In this document: positions 47,794 through 57,273 of the stretch, piece by piece
Position numbering within the stretch: position 1 is the first letter of the stretch
Layout: each line of letters starts with the position of its first letter
Origin: Chitinophagaceae bacterium
GTDB taxonomy: Bacteria; Bacteroidota; Bacteroidia; Chitinophagales; Chitinophagaceae
Length of the DNA: 64,000 nucleotides
Reading direction: 5' to 3'
NCBI GenBank assembly: GCA_016721385.1
Contig: JADKIE010000008.1
Coordinates: 1 to 64,000 of the forward strand
Made by a program: the position numbers and the translations under genes
Notes under the pieces: model-generated
Told to the model about the DNA's origin: nothing
What the model saw: the letters and a program-made list of their open reading frames with translations, nothing else
Databases searched by the model: none

Positions 47794-47961
47794 ATGGCAA
47801 AAGCAGCTTCAAAAAACGCAAAGATTAAGGATACTAAAGCAGCAGCGGACGCAAAAAACTGGACAAAAGTTATTCGTACAGTTCGTAGCGAAAAGACCGG
47901 CGCTTATACTTTTAAAGAATCTATTGTACATAAAGACAAGATAAAAGAGTTTTTAGGATAA
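47794..47961 (+). CDS. DUF4295 small basic protein
   Basis: 55 residues. MAKAASKNAKIKDTKAAADA, then NWTKVIRTVRSEKTGAYTFK and the short tail EFLG define DUF4295, which in Bacteroidota is always found after rpmG and before ftsY. Its place among ribosomal genes and its basic make-up suggest a ribosome-associated role, not proven. Confidence 0.9.
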   Translation: MAKAASKNAKIKDTKAAADAKNWTKVIRTVRSEKTGAYTFKESIVHKDKIKEFLG

Positions 47962-47990
47962 TTTCTATAAGCATGAGAAAATTAATTATT

Positions 47991-48018
47991 AAAGCTTCCC
48001 GATTAATCGGGAGGCTTT
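47991..48018 (+). terminator. Hairpin after DUF4295, probable terminator
   Basis: AAAGCTTCCCGAT pairs with ATCGGGAGGCTTT (one G-T pair) at the centre TCCCGATTAATCGGGA, and a short T-rich run follows. It shares the TCCCGA/TCGGGA core with the palindromes at 32310, 47126 and 49194. A second small hairpin, GTAGTCC-TTT-GGACTAC, lies at 48059-48075. Confidence 0.6.
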
Positions 48019-48220
48019 ATTTGTTTAATGACATACTAATACCATCTTTATTTCATAAGTAGTCCTTTGGACTACGTTGAAATATTAGATGGGATTATGC
48101 CGACAGAAAATTACTTAGGGCTGTTTATAAGTATGGTCGGTATAAGAAGTTTGTATGATAAAAGAATAGGCTACTTTTGGCAAAAACATCAATAAAGGTT
48201 AACCAATAACTATAATTACT

Positions 48221-49189
48221 ATGGGATTGTTTGATAAATTATTTGGCAAAAAGCAACAACAGGAAAGTATAGAGCAGGGTTTACAAAAAACCAGAGAAGG
48301 TTTTTTTTCTAAAATTACCAAAGCCATTGCAGGCAAAAGCACTGTAGATACCGAAGTTTTGGATGATTTAGAAGAAGCGCTTGTTGGTGCCGATGTGGGC
48401 ATTGAAACAACCGTAAAAATTATAGAGCAAATAGAAAAAAGAGTAGCAAAAGATAAATACCTTAATACATCTGAATTAAACAATATTTTACGGGAAGAGG
48501 TTAAAGCAATGTTGGTAGATGCTCCTGAAGACGGAAGCTACATTGATTATGAATTACCAAAAGGAAATCATCCGCATATTATTTTAGTAGTTGGTGTAAA
48601 TGGTGTAGGAAAAACTACAACCATTGGAAAACTTGCACATAATTTTTCAAAAGCAGGTAAAAAAGTTGTGTTGGGCGCTGCCGATACGTTTAGAGCAGCA
48701 GCCGTAGATCAATTAACTATTTGGAGTGAACGAACAGGTGTTGATATTGTAAAAAAAGAAATGGGCAGCGATCCGGCATCGGTAGCTTTTGATACAGTAA
48801 ACAGCGGCTTGGCAAAAAATGCAGATGTAATTATTATTGATACTGCAGGCCGTTTACATAACAAGGCCCATTTAATGGAAGAGCTTACAAAAATAAAAAG
48901 GGTAATACAAAAAGTTATACCTAATGCACCGCATGAGGTTATGTTGGTGTTAGACGGCAGTACAGGCCAAAATGCATTGGAACAGGCTCGCCATTTTACT
49001 GCTGCTACCGATGTAACCGCACTTACCATTACAAAGCTGGATGGAACTGCAAAAGGCGGTGTAGTGCTTGCAATTGCACATCTGTTTAAAATACCTGTAA
49101 AGTTTATTGGTGTTGGCGAAAAAGCCGAAGATTTATTGGTTTTTGATAAGCATTTATTTGTAGATGGTTTGTTTAACTTGGATAAATAA
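48221..49189 (+). CDS. ftsY: Signal recognition particle receptor FtsY
   Basis: Membrane-associated GTPase that receives SRP-ribosome complexes. 322 residues. N-terminal amphipathic start MGLFDKLFGKKQQQESIEQG without the long acidic domain of enterobacteria, then the N domain (VLDDLEEALVGADVGIETTV) and G domain with G1 VVGVNGVGKTTTIGKLA, DTFRAAAVDQL, G3 IIIDTAGRLHNKAHLM, G4 TKLDGTAKGG and GVGEKAEDLLVFD. Intact. Closes the conserved ribosomal cluster, but a terminator-like hairpin before it suggests some independent expression. Confidence 0.96.
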   Translation: MGLFDKLFGKKQQQESIEQGLQKTREGFFSKITKAIAGKSTVDTEVLDDLEEALVGADVGIETTVKIIEQIEKRVAKDKYLNTSELNNILREEVKAMLVDAPEDGSYIDYELPKGNHPHIILVVGVNGVGKTTTIGKLAHNFSKAGKKVVLGAADTFRAAAVDQLTIWSERTGVDIVKKEMGSDPASVAFDTVNSGLAKNADVIIIDTAGRLHNKAHLMEELTKIKRVIQKVIPNAPHEVMLVLDGSTGQNALEQARHFTAATDVTALTITKLDGTAKGGVVLAIAHLFKIPVKFIGVGEKAEDLLVFDKHLFVDGLFNLDK

Positions 49190-49193
49190 AGAA

Positions 49194-49213
49194 GTCCCGA
49201 TAGACATCGGGAC
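49194..49213. repeat. Palindrome with TCCCGA/TCGGGA core behind ftsY
   Basis: GTCCCGAT and ATCGGGAC flank AGAC, five bases after the ftsY stop. There is no T-run, so it is not a classical terminator. Confidence 0.6.
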
Positions 49214-49330
49214 CGATTACCAAAACTAACTGCTTATGAGAAAATCTTAATTGCTTATTTTAATAATACAAATTTCGTCCTTGCATTGTTAAGAAATATT
49301 TAAGATGCGTTAAATCGTCGTTAATAAAAA

Positions 49331-49363
49331 AAGCTACTCGTTTTTTGAGTAGCTTCCTTTTTT
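49331..49363. terminator. Bidirectional terminator between ftsY and the TonB-type receptor gene
   Basis: AAGCTACTC and GAGTAGCTT form a 9-bp stem over a T-rich loop; A's precede it and a C-interrupted T-run follows, so it works for both convergent genes. Confidence 0.8.
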
Positions 49364-49409
49364 CATATTATAAGTAATGGTTAGGTTCTAATGTTATAAA
49401 CAACACATT

Positions 49410-51893
49410 TTACTGTCCGCCCATTCCACCAGTTCCACCACCTTCGGTTCTTTTATTTTCTTCTTCTATACCTACTTTACGCTGGCGGCTTGCCTTTACC
49501 TGATTATTTCCAAAGCGATAACTAAAGTTTAATTTAAACTGACGGCTTTCCCATCTGCCGCTGGCAGTACTTTGTTGTCCGCTAAAATCAACCGTTCCTT
49601 TAAACTTCATTAATTGAAAGATATCGCTTACAGCTGCTTTTAAATTACCTTTTCCTTTCAGGATTGTTTTTTGTAAACCACCATCTATACTGTACATACC
49701 AATACTTTTAAATGTGCCTTGCCAAATAGTTGGCGATGCATAAAAACCACTTAACTCAGCAGTATAACCTTTGCCTAATTTAAAACTGTTTTGCATATAA
49801 AAAGTTAGTGCTAATACATCTAAATTTACTTTTCTATCGCCGCCGCCAAAATCGGCTTTGTACATAGAATAGTAACTGTTTACATTAGCAAAAAAGCTGT
49901 ACCACTTATATTGATAAGGATAGCTCACATTTAAACTAATAATATCCTGCGTTGCCAGGTTTCTTTTAGTTAAAAAGCTTTTTGATTTTTCAGTTGTATC
50001 TGGCATTTGCGTAAAAATATTTTTTACGTGGCTATAATTAAGCTGGGTAGTTAACCTGTATTTATAGGTGTTTGTAATACCAAAACTGTTGGTGTATTGA
50101 GGTTTAAGCTCTGTATTTCCTTTCATAAAAGTGTAATCATTCAACTTAAATTCAAACGGATTTAAATCCTGATAAGCAGGTCTGTCTATTCTGCGGCTAT
50201 ATGTAAAACCCCATTGCTTCATTGGGTTTTTATTAAGTGTAATGGCTACACTTGGAAAAAAGTCGGTGTAGTTTTTCTTTATGGTAGAATCATAAACTAC
50301 GTAAGTGCTGGTTGGTGTATTGTATTTTAAACCCGATGAAACGCCTTTGGAATTAGTGTTCTCTATTCTTAAACCTGCCTGTAACATAAATCCTTTAAAG
50401 GGACGATTATAATTTGCATACACCGCATTAATATTTTCTTTATAAACAAAACGATTGCTGCGGTCTTTATCGTACACATCCGTAATACCAATTACATCAT
50501 AACGTTTAAAATTATTATCTGTATTTACAAAACCTATTTTACCACCAAGGCCTAATCTGCCTTTTTTAAAATTTTGTTCATAGTCTGTTTTAAAAGAAGC
50601 AATATCAATATCAGCAGGCGATATCATTCTGTACACATTACTGCTTAATTTAACAGTACCACTTGCATCGTAGTAATTATTTGGTTGAAACTGATTGTTG
50701 CCTAAATTAAAAAATCCGTAATCGGCATCAATATTTAATTCCTTTCCTCCTGTAACGGCATATCTGTAGTTTAAGTTAAAATTTACATTATCTCTCTGCA
50801 TTTTACTACTGCTCGATGCTTTTAATATTTTAACTAACGTGTTTGTGGGTTTGTAGCTTATATGCATTGGGCCATCGGTTTCCATTTGGTTTGAGGAAAT
50901 GTTGCCATTGATAATTAAACCAATGGTGCTTTTTTTGTTTACAAAAAAATCGGCGCCGGCTTTAAAATTATGACTGCCTTTATTGCGGTTAAGCATATGG
51001 TTAGTCTGGTTAAATGTACTATCACCTTGCGTACGGCTTAATACAAAATTATTTTCGTTAAGCGCCTGACTATAATTGTAATTGCCAAACACATTCATTT
51101 TAGCATTGCGATTATTAAGCGATAAGCCACCATTGTATTTGGCATAAGTACCAATATTATAACCTGCATTTACATTACCATTTGTACCAAAATTTTTGTT
51201 CTTCTTTAATTTGATATTAATGATACCTGCATTACCTGCCGCTTCATATTTTGCCGAAGGGTTGGTAATTAGTTCAATAGCTTCTATCTGGCTGGATTGA
51301 AGCGATTTAAGATAAGCTGCTAAATCGGCACCTGATAAAGGGCTTGGCTTACCATCAATATAAACCTGTACTCCATTTTTTCCGGCAAGCGATAGGTTAT
51401 CATCTTTATCAATCATTACACCAGGTGCTTTACGTAAAAGCTCCAATGCATCGTTACCTACTGCATTAATAGTGCCTTCTACATTCATAATGGTTTTATC
51501 TGCCTTAACTTCTACCATTGGTTTTTTGCTTTCAACAACAACACTTTGTAAATTTTTACTACTAACACTAAGTGTAAGTGCAGGTATAATTTTTGTTTCT
51601 CCATCAGCAATGGTAAATGATGGGGAAGTGTTTTTTTGATAGCCAACGGAAGAAATAGCTACAAAATATTCGCCGGCATTTATGCCAACAAAATTAAACT
51701 TGCCATCGCTGCTGCTTACAGCAGTTTTTACTAAAGAAGAGTCTTTTGTTTTGTTTAACAAAACGTTAGCATTTGCTAAGGATTTACCGGCATTATCCAA
51801 CACTTGGCCTGTAATTTTAGTAGTGCTTTGGGCTAATAATGCACTGTTGCAAAAAAATACGAATGCTGCAATCAGCAGTAGAGTTTGTTTCAT
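49410..51893 (-). CDS. TonB-dependent receptor-like outer membrane protein with carboxypeptidase regulatory-like domain
   Basis: 827 residues, intact. Signal peptide (LLLIAAFVFFCNSALLAQST), then an Ig-like carboxypeptidase D regulatory domain at about 25-110 (ITGQVLDNAGKSLANANVLL), a plug domain (GNDALELLRKAPGVMIDKDD and VQVYIDGKPSPLSGADLAAY, IEAIELITNPSAKYEAAGNA) and a long C-terminal barrel of the OMP_b-brl_3 kind, ending in a Gly-rich tail (TEGGGTGGMGGQ). This architecture is widely found in Bacteroidota and can import peptides, siderophores or other ligands, or be a surface structural barrel. The ligand is unknown. There is no SusD partner beside it, so it is not a polysaccharide locus. 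Confidence 0.92.
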   Translation of the reverse strand: MKQTLLLIAAFVFFCNSALLAQSTTKITGQVLDNAGKSLANANVLLNKTKDSSLVKTAVSSSDGKFNFVGINAGEYFVAISSVGYQKNTSPSFTIADGETKIIPALTLSVSSKNLQSVVVESKKPMVEVKADKTIMNVEGTINAVGNDALELLRKAPGVMIDKDDNLSLAGKNGVQVYIDGKPSPLSGADLAAYLKSLQSSQIEAIELITNPSAKYEAAGNAGIINIKLKKNKNFGTNGNVNAGYNIGTYAKYNGGLSLNNRNAKMNVFGNYNYSQALNENNFVLSRTQGDSTFNQTNHMLNRNKGSHNFKAGADFFVNKKSTIGLIINGNISSNQMETDGPMHISYKPTNTLVKILKASSSSKMQRDNVNFNLNYRYAVTGGKELNIDADYGFFNLGNNQFQPNNYYDASGTVKLSSNVYRMISPADIDIASFKTDYEQNFKKGRLGLGGKIGFVNTDNNFKRYDVIGITDVYDKDRSNRFVYKENINAVYANYNRPFKGFMLQAGLRIENTNSKGVSSGLKYNTPTSTYVVYDSTIKKNYTDFFPSVAITLNKNPMKQWGFTYSRRIDRPAYQDLNPFEFKLNDYTFMKGNTELKPQYTNSFGITNTYKYRLTTQLNYSHVKNIFTQMPDTTEKSKSFLTKRNLATQDIISLNVSYPYQYKWYSFFANVNSYYSMYKADFGGGDRKVNLDVLALTFYMQNSFKLGKGYTAELSGFYASPTIWQGTFKSIGMYSIDGGLQKTILKGKGNLKAAVSDIFQLMKFKGTVDFSGQQSTASGRWESRQFKLNFSYRFGNNQVKASRQRKVGIEEENKRTEGGGTGGMGGQ

Positions 51894-51916
51894 GTTATAT
51901 ACTTTAAAAAGATGGG

Positions 51917-51924
51917 CAAATGTA
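51917..51924 (-). promoter_or_regulatory. Putative -7 box of the receptor gene
   Basis: Minus strand TACATTTG, 24 bases before the start at 51893. A TTG lies 25 bases upstream, longer than usual. Confidence 0.4.
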
Positions 51925-52016
51925 AAAGGTAATTACATTTATTAACGTGCAATATTCATGAACGCTACTATAAACTGATGAATGGTTTTATACATAGCAA
52001 TACTAATCTGTTTTAT

Positions 52017-52024
52017 TACCTTTG
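52017..52024 (+). promoter_or_regulatory. -7 promoter box of rimO, nearly leaderless
   Basis: TACCTTTG ends nine bases before the rimO start at 52033, so transcription would begin within a few bases of the ATG. No TTG at the 21-base spacing is seen. Confidence 0.45.
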
Positions 52025-52032
52025 CCCAGTTT

Positions 52033-53343
52033 ATGAAGACAAAAACATTACGAAAAGATAAAGTAAACATTATAACACTAGGTTGCAGTAAAAACAAGGT
52101 GGATAGCGAAGTGCTTAGCGGCCAGCTATTAGCCAATGAAATTAATGTGGTGCATGAAAGTGCAAAAAAAGATCACAATATAGTAGTTGTAAATACCTGT
52201 GGCTTTATTGAAAAAGCAAAAGAAGAAAGTATAAATACAATTTTAGAACAGGTAGAGCTAAAGCGTAGAGGAAAAATTGATAAAGTATATGTAACGGGTT
52301 GCTTAAGTGAACGCTATAAAAATAATTTAGAAGAAGAAATACCTGAAGTAGATGCCTACTTTGGAACAATGGAATTGCCGCTTATATTAAAACAGTTTGA
52401 TGCAGATTATAAAAATGAATTGGTTGGCGAACGATTGCTAAGTACACCACAGCACTATGCTTACATGAAAATTAGTGAAGGCTGTAATCGTACTTGTTCA
52501 TTTTGTGCTATTCCATTAATGAGAGGGCAGCATGTGAGCCGTACCATAGAAAGCTTGGTTGATGAAGCAAAAAGATTAGTAGATAGAGGTGTAAAAGAAG
52601 TAATGCTAATTGCACAAGAGCTTACTTACTATGGCTTGGATATTTATAAAAAAAGAGAATTGCCAAAATTGCTTCATGCATTGGCAGATGTAAAAGGGTT
52701 GGAATGGATACGAATGCATTATGCTTATCCAAGCAAATTTCCAATGGAAATTATTGATGCAGTAAAAGAGAGAGAAAATATATGTAACTATTTAGATATG
52801 CCTTTGCAACATGCTGCCAACAATATGTTAAAAGCAATGAAAAGGCAAATTACCAGAGAAGAAATGGAGGATCTTGTAGGTGCAATACGCCATAAAATTC
52901 CAGATATTTGTTTACGCACTACTTTAATAACGGGTTTCCCTGGCGAAACAAAAAAAGATGTGGAAGAATTAAAAACCTTTTTGCAAAAAATGCGCTTTGA
53001 CAGAGTGGGTATATTTACATACAGCCATGAAGAAGGAACAAGTGCATACGATATGGAAGATAATATACCTGATGAAGAAAAGGAAGAAAGAGCGCAAGAA
53101 ATTATGGAAGTGCAACAAGAGATTAGTTTAGAAAAAAACCAGGAAAAAGTAGGTAAAACGTTTAAAGTAATGATAGATAAAAAAGAAGCCGGTAGATACT
53201 TAGGACGCACCGAATTTGATAGTGTAGAAGTAGAAAATGAAGTGGTAATAACCACAAAGAAAAAATTAGTCATTGGCGAATTTGTAAAAGTAAAAATTAC
53301 CAAGGCTTACGATTACGATATAGAAGGGGAGGTTGTAAGTTAA
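52033..53343 (+). CDS. rimO: Ribosomal protein uS12 methylthiotransferase RimO
   Basis: Radical-SAM enzyme that methylthiolates an aspartate of ribosomal protein S12. 436 residues. The N-terminal UPF0004 domain has three cluster cysteines (ITLGCSKNKVDSEVLSGQ, VVNTCGFIEKAKEES, YVTGCLSERY). The radical-SAM motif is KISEGCNRTCSFCAIPLMRG (CxxxCxxC). The TRAM domain closes the protein (EVVITTKKKLVIGEFVKVKI). The start at 52033 is used because an in-frame codon at 51982 adds a hydrophobic stretch foreign to the family and lies before the promoter. bshC follows 33 bases later. Confidence 0.95.
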   Translation: MKTKTLRKDKVNIITLGCSKNKVDSEVLSGQLLANEINVVHESAKKDHNIVVVNTCGFIEKAKEESINTILEQVELKRRGKIDKVYVTGCLSERYKNNLEEEIPEVDAYFGTMELPLILKQFDADYKNELVGERLLSTPQHYAYMKISEGCNRTCSFCAIPLMRGQHVSRTIESLVDEAKRLVDRGVKEVMLIAQELTYYGLDIYKKRELPKLLHALADVKGLEWIRMHYAYPSKFPMEIIDAVKERENICNYLDMPLQHAANNMLKAMKRQITREEMEDLVGAIRHKIPDICLRTTLITGFPGETKKDVEELKTFLQKMRFDRVGIFTYSHEEGTSAYDMEDNIPDEEKEERAQEIMEVQQEISLEKNQEKVGKTFKVMIDKKEAGRYLGRTEFDSVEVENEVVITTKKKLVIGEFVKVKITKAYDYDIEGEVVS

Positions 53344-53376
53344 TAAAATGAAAATAGTTTAACCAATACTTTATAA

Positions 53377-54972
53377 ATGAGCTTTTCGGCAGAGTACATA
53401 TCTTATCCATCAACAAATGCGTTTTCAAAAATTACGAACGATTATGTTAGTGATAGTGTTTTGCTGACACAATTTTATGCTCATCCACCAACTATTGAAG
53501 GAATAAAGAAGGCAATAACTCAAAGGCAGAAATTCCCAACCAACAGAAAATTATTGGTTGATGTTTTACAAAAACAATATGGGAATACTGATTTTACAAA
53601 AAAACAACAACAAAATATACAGCTCTTAAGCAATACAAATTGCTTTACTATTGCTACTGCACATCAACCTAATATTTTTACCGGGCATTTATATTTTATT
53701 TATAAAATTTTACATGCCATAAAATTGGCAGAGTACTTACAAGGCCAAATGCCCGAAAATAATTTTGTGCCTGTTTTTTATATGGGCAGCGAAGATGCAG
53801 ATTTGGAAGAACTGAATCATATTTATATTAAAGGCGAAAAATATGAATGGAAAACCAATCAAACCGGTGCAGTAGGCAGGATGGAAGTAGATAAAGCATT
53901 GATAGCTTTGATAGATACCATAGCCGGACAATTATTAACAGAGCCATATGGTAAAAAAATAATAGATACCATCAAAGAAAGTTATGTACAAGGTATTACA
54001 ATACAACAAGCAACTTTTACGCTGGTAAATAAATTATTTGCAAACTATGGCTTGCTTGTAATTATACCTGATGATGCAGATTTAAAAAGAAGTTTTATCC
54101 CTGTTATTAAAAAAGAGTTAATAGAAAAATTCTCTTACAAAAATGTGTTGCAAACTGTAGCTGCGTTACCTAAAGAATATAAAGTGCAGGCAAGCGGCAG
54201 AGAGCTTAATTTATTTTATTTAAAAGAAGAAAGAAGAGATAGGATAGAACAGCATGATTCAAACTATACTATTAATGGAACTACACTAAAATTTACTGAG
54301 CAACAAATCTTAGAAGAACTTAACAACCATCCAGAACGGTTTAGCCCAAATGTAATTTTGCGACCTGTTTTTCAGGAAATGATTTTGCCCAATGTAGCTT
54401 TTGTAGGCGGTGGGGGAGAAATTGCTTATTGGCTTGAATTGAAAAAGGTGTTTGACGCTGTAGATGTGCCTTATCCTGTTTTAGTATTGCGTAATTCGTT
54501 TTTAGTGCTAACACAATCTGAAAAAAAAATGCAATCGAAACTAAAATTAACAGCGCAAGATTTATTTAAACCCGAAGCCGAATTGATAGCTTCAATTGTA
54601 AAAATAAGCAGCGCAAATAAATTAAATTTAGATACCGAAGGAAAACAAATTGAGGAGTTTTACAATAATCTTTTAGCTACGGTAAATGCAGTAGATGTAA
54701 GTTTGCAAAAGCATACAATAGCTTTAAAAGTGCAGGCGTTGCACAAAATAAATGCTTTGGAAAAGAAAATGCTTAGGGCAGAAAAAAGAAAATTTGAAGC
54801 CGAGCAAAGGCAAATACGCAAACTTAAAGCGCAACTTTTTCCAAATAATAACTTGCAGGAAAGAGAAGAGAATTTTATGCTTTTTTATGCTAAATGGGGC
54901 GACAACTTTATTGAAACGCTTTTTGAAAATTCGTTGCCACTAAAGCAAGAGTTTTGTTTGCTAACTCAATAG
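53377..54972 (+). CDS. bshC: Bacillithiol biosynthesis cysteine-adding enzyme BshC
   Basis: Adds cysteine to glucosaminyl-malate, the last step of bacillithiol synthesis. 531 residues, intact, standard length. Seen: FPTNRKLLVDVLQKQYGNTD, the nucleotide-binding-like IATAHQPNIFTGHLYFIYKI (HQPxxxTG), FVPVFYMGSEDADLEELNHI (HxD/ED metal or substrate site), VNVILRPVFQEMILPNVAFV-like region with GGGGEIAYWLELKKVFDAVD, and a C-terminal coiled coil (AEKRKFEAEQRQIRKLKAQL). bshA and bshB are not in the window, so the pathway is only partly shown. Confidence 0.93.
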   Translation: MSFSAEYISYPSTNAFSKITNDYVSDSVLLTQFYAHPPTIEGIKKAITQRQKFPTNRKLLVDVLQKQYGNTDFTKKQQQNIQLLSNTNCFTIATAHQPNIFTGHLYFIYKILHAIKLAEYLQGQMPENNFVPVFYMGSEDADLEELNHIYIKGEKYEWKTNQTGAVGRMEVDKALIALIDTIAGQLLTEPYGKKIIDTIKESYVQGITIQQATFTLVNKLFANYGLLVIIPDDADLKRSFIPVIKKELIEKFSYKNVLQTVAALPKEYKVQASGRELNLFYLKEERRDRIEQHDSNYTINGTTLKFTEQQILEELNNHPERFSPNVILRPVFQEMILPNVAFVGGGGEIAYWLELKKVFDAVDVPYPVLVLRNSFLVLTQSEKKMQSKLKLTAQDLFKPEAELIASIVKISSANKLNLDTEGKQIEEFYNNLLATVNAVDVSLQKHTIALKVQALHKINALEKKMLRAEKRKFEAEQRQIRKLKAQLFPNNNLQEREENFMLFYAKWGDNFIETLFENSLPLKQEFCLLTQ

Positions 54973-55001
54973 GAATAACGGTTAAAAAAGCAAGCGTTAA
55001 T

Positions 55002-56299
55002 TTATCTGCTCAACAAATACTCCTTTAAAATACTAAATTCCGCCTTTATTTTAGTGCTGATTTTGGGTGCATTCATTTGCTCTGCAATACTTTCCGGTAT
55101 TTGTATTGATTGATGAATTACAGGCTGTACCACATCGTAAAACTTTACAGGATGGGCAGTTTCTAAAAATATTCCTTTGCTGCCAATTTTGTTTTGCAAG
55201 TAATTTTCCAGTGCTTTATATGCAACTGCGCCATGTGGGTCGCATAGGTAATTATATTTTTTAAATACAGATAAAATGATTTGTTGGGTTTCATCATCTG
55301 TTATACTAATGCTGCTTACTTTATTGGCTAAGGCGTTAAACTCTTGCTGAAATAATTCCATTATTCTAACAAAATTACTTGGATCGCCAACATCCATGGC
55401 GTTACTTAGGGTTGCCACTGCTTTTTTGGGCTCATATTTTTTTGTTGAAAAATATTGGGGAACAACATCATTTGCATTGCAGGCCGCAATAAAATGTTTA
55501 ACAGGCAAACCCGAAGCATTTGCTAAAAGTCCTGCACAAATATTTCCAAAATTTCCGCTTGGCACACTAACAATTGGTGGATTATCTTTTTCTAACCATT
55601 GCTTATAGGCAAAAAAATAATAGAACTGTTGCGGTAACCACCTGGCAACATTTATTGAGTTTGCAGATGTTAAAAATAATTTAGTGTTTAGTTCATTGTC
55701 TAAAAACGCTGCTTTTACCATTTGCTGGCAATCGTCAAAATTTCCTTCTACTTCTAGTGCCGAAATATTTTTTCCAAGAGTTGTTAATTGTTTTTCCTGC
55801 ACAGCACTTACTTTACCACTAGGGTATAGAATTACAACATCTACACCTGCCACATCAAAAAAGCCATTTGCTACAGCGCCGCCTGTATCGCCACTTGTAG
55901 CAACTAAAACGGTAATTTTTTATTGCCATCTTTTACAAAATGTCCAAGACAGCGGCTCATAAACCTTGCACCAACATCTTTAAATGCTAATGTTGGACCA
56001 TGAAACAATTCTAATGAAAAAATAGTATCAGTAATTTTTACTAATGGAATGGGAAAATTCACGGTTTCTTGTACAATAGAAAATAAATCTTTGTCCGAAA
56101 TAGTATTGCCTACGTAAGGCTTAATTATTTCAAAGGCAATTTGTTCATTACTATAAGCCTCAATATTTTCTATCAGTTCTTTATTAATTAGTGGAATAAA
56201 TTGCGGAAAGTATAAACCTTTATCGGGAGCTTGGCCTTGTATAGTTGCTTCCTTAAAATTTACATTGGCCGATTTTTTATTTAAACTGTAGTAATTCAT
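55002..56299 (-). CDS. thrC: Threonine synthase, one frameshift
   Basis: PLP enzyme making threonine from phosphohomoserine. N-terminus MNYYSLNKKSANVNFKEATI, the PLP lysine in LFHGPTLAFKDVGARFMSRC, then TSGDTGGAVANGFFDVAGVD, SVPSGNFGNICAGLLAN and the C-terminal FLETAHPVKFYDVVQP. About 432 codons. A frame change near 55915 lies in an A-run and divides the protein at residue 127. The start at 56299 is chosen over 56332, which would overlap thrB. Last gene of the thrA-thrB-thrC run. Confidence 0.95.
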
Positions 56300-56325
56300 T
56301 AAAATTATTTTTTCTTGTTGCGAAT

Positions 56326-57252
56326 TTAGCAATCAGTAATTTTTACACCATCTTTATTAATTGTGGTAACATACGTATAATAATTTATACCAATTTTATT
56401 ATAGATCGCTTTCATAATTTGTTCTGCAAGGTTGGCAGTAGTTTCATCTTTACTAAACATAAATACCGAAGGGCCGCTTCCGCTTATACCACCGCCAATA
56501 ACTCCAACTTCTTTGCATTGCTTTTTTATTTCATCAAAACCCGGTATTAATATGCTGCGTATTGGCTCAATAATTACGTCTTCTAAACTTCGGCTAATAA
56601 GCTCATAATCGTTTTGTAAAAATCCTGCAACTAAACCTGCTATATTTCCCCATTGTTGTATTGCATCTTTAAGTAAAACTTCTTTTCGTAAAATTTGCCT
56701 TGCATCCGAAGTTTTTACTTCAATCTGCGGATGCACTACCGTAACATACATAGGCGGAGCTGTAAGCGGAATTATATCCAGGTTCGATGTTGATCGAACC
56801 AATGTTACACCACCATAAATACACGGTGCAATATTATCAGCATGTTTAACTCCGCTTGCTACCTTTTCGCCATTCATAGCAAAACGTATTAAATCGGTTT
56901 TGCCAAAATAATTATTGAGCAAATAATTTGCACCTGCAACAGCACCTGCAGAGCTTGCAGCGCTGGAACCTAAGCCGCTGCCCGGTTTTATAATTTTGTT
57001 AATGATTAATTCAAAGCCAATATTTTTGTTGGGATACTCATTTATCAATGCAAGCAGAGCTGCACCTGCAACATTTTGCTCCGGAACAAGTGGTAAATTA
57101 AAATCGTCGGTATGATGTATTGTTATAATGGGTTTATCAATACATCTCATTTCCATTTCATCTTGCGGATGGTTTAGGGCAAGGCCTAAAATATCGAAAC
57201 CACAAACAATGTTGGCTACTGTTGCAGGGGCTAAAATTTTTATACTTTTCAT
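56326..57252 (-). CDS. thrB: Homoserine kinase
   Basis: GHMP-fold kinase that makes O-phosphohomoserine. 308 residues, intact. ILAPATVANIVCGFDILGLA is the N-terminal homoserine-kinase signature, KPGSGLGSSAASSAGAVAGA the ATP-binding GLGSSAA loop, and GVIGGGISGSGPSVFMFSKD the C-terminal phosphate loop. It lies 21 bases behind thrA and 26 bases before thrC, in one operon. Confidence 0.96.
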   Translation of the reverse strand: MKSIKILAPATVANIVCGFDILGLALNHPQDEMEMRCIDKPIITIHHTDDFNLPLVPEQNVAGAALLALINEYPNKNIGFELIINKIIKPGSGLGSSAASSAGAVAGANYLLNNYFGKTDLIRFAMNGEKVASGVKHADNIAPCIYGGVTLVRSTSNLDIIPLTAPPMYVTVVHPQIEVKTSDARQILRKEVLLKDAIQQWGNIAGLVAGFLQNDYELISRSLEDVIIEPIRSILIPGFDEIKKQCKEVGVIGGGISGSGPSVFMFSKDETTANLAEQIMKAIYNKIGINYYTYVTTINKDGVKITDC

Positions 57253-57273
57253 TACAACTATCGTTTACGTCGT

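Noticed and set aside
47974..48060. Small plus-strand frame beginning ATGAGAAAATTAATT behind DUF4295
   Set aside because: It spans the terminator-like hairpin and has no coding character beyond it.
49410..51893. A SusC/SusD polysaccharide utilisation locus
   Set aside because: No SusD-like lipoprotein, glycosidase or dedicated regulator neighbours the receptor, and the barrel is of the OMP_b-brl_3 kind.
53377..54972. A full bacillithiol locus
   Set aside because: Only bshC is present; rimO and the thr genes flank it, with no bshA or bshB.
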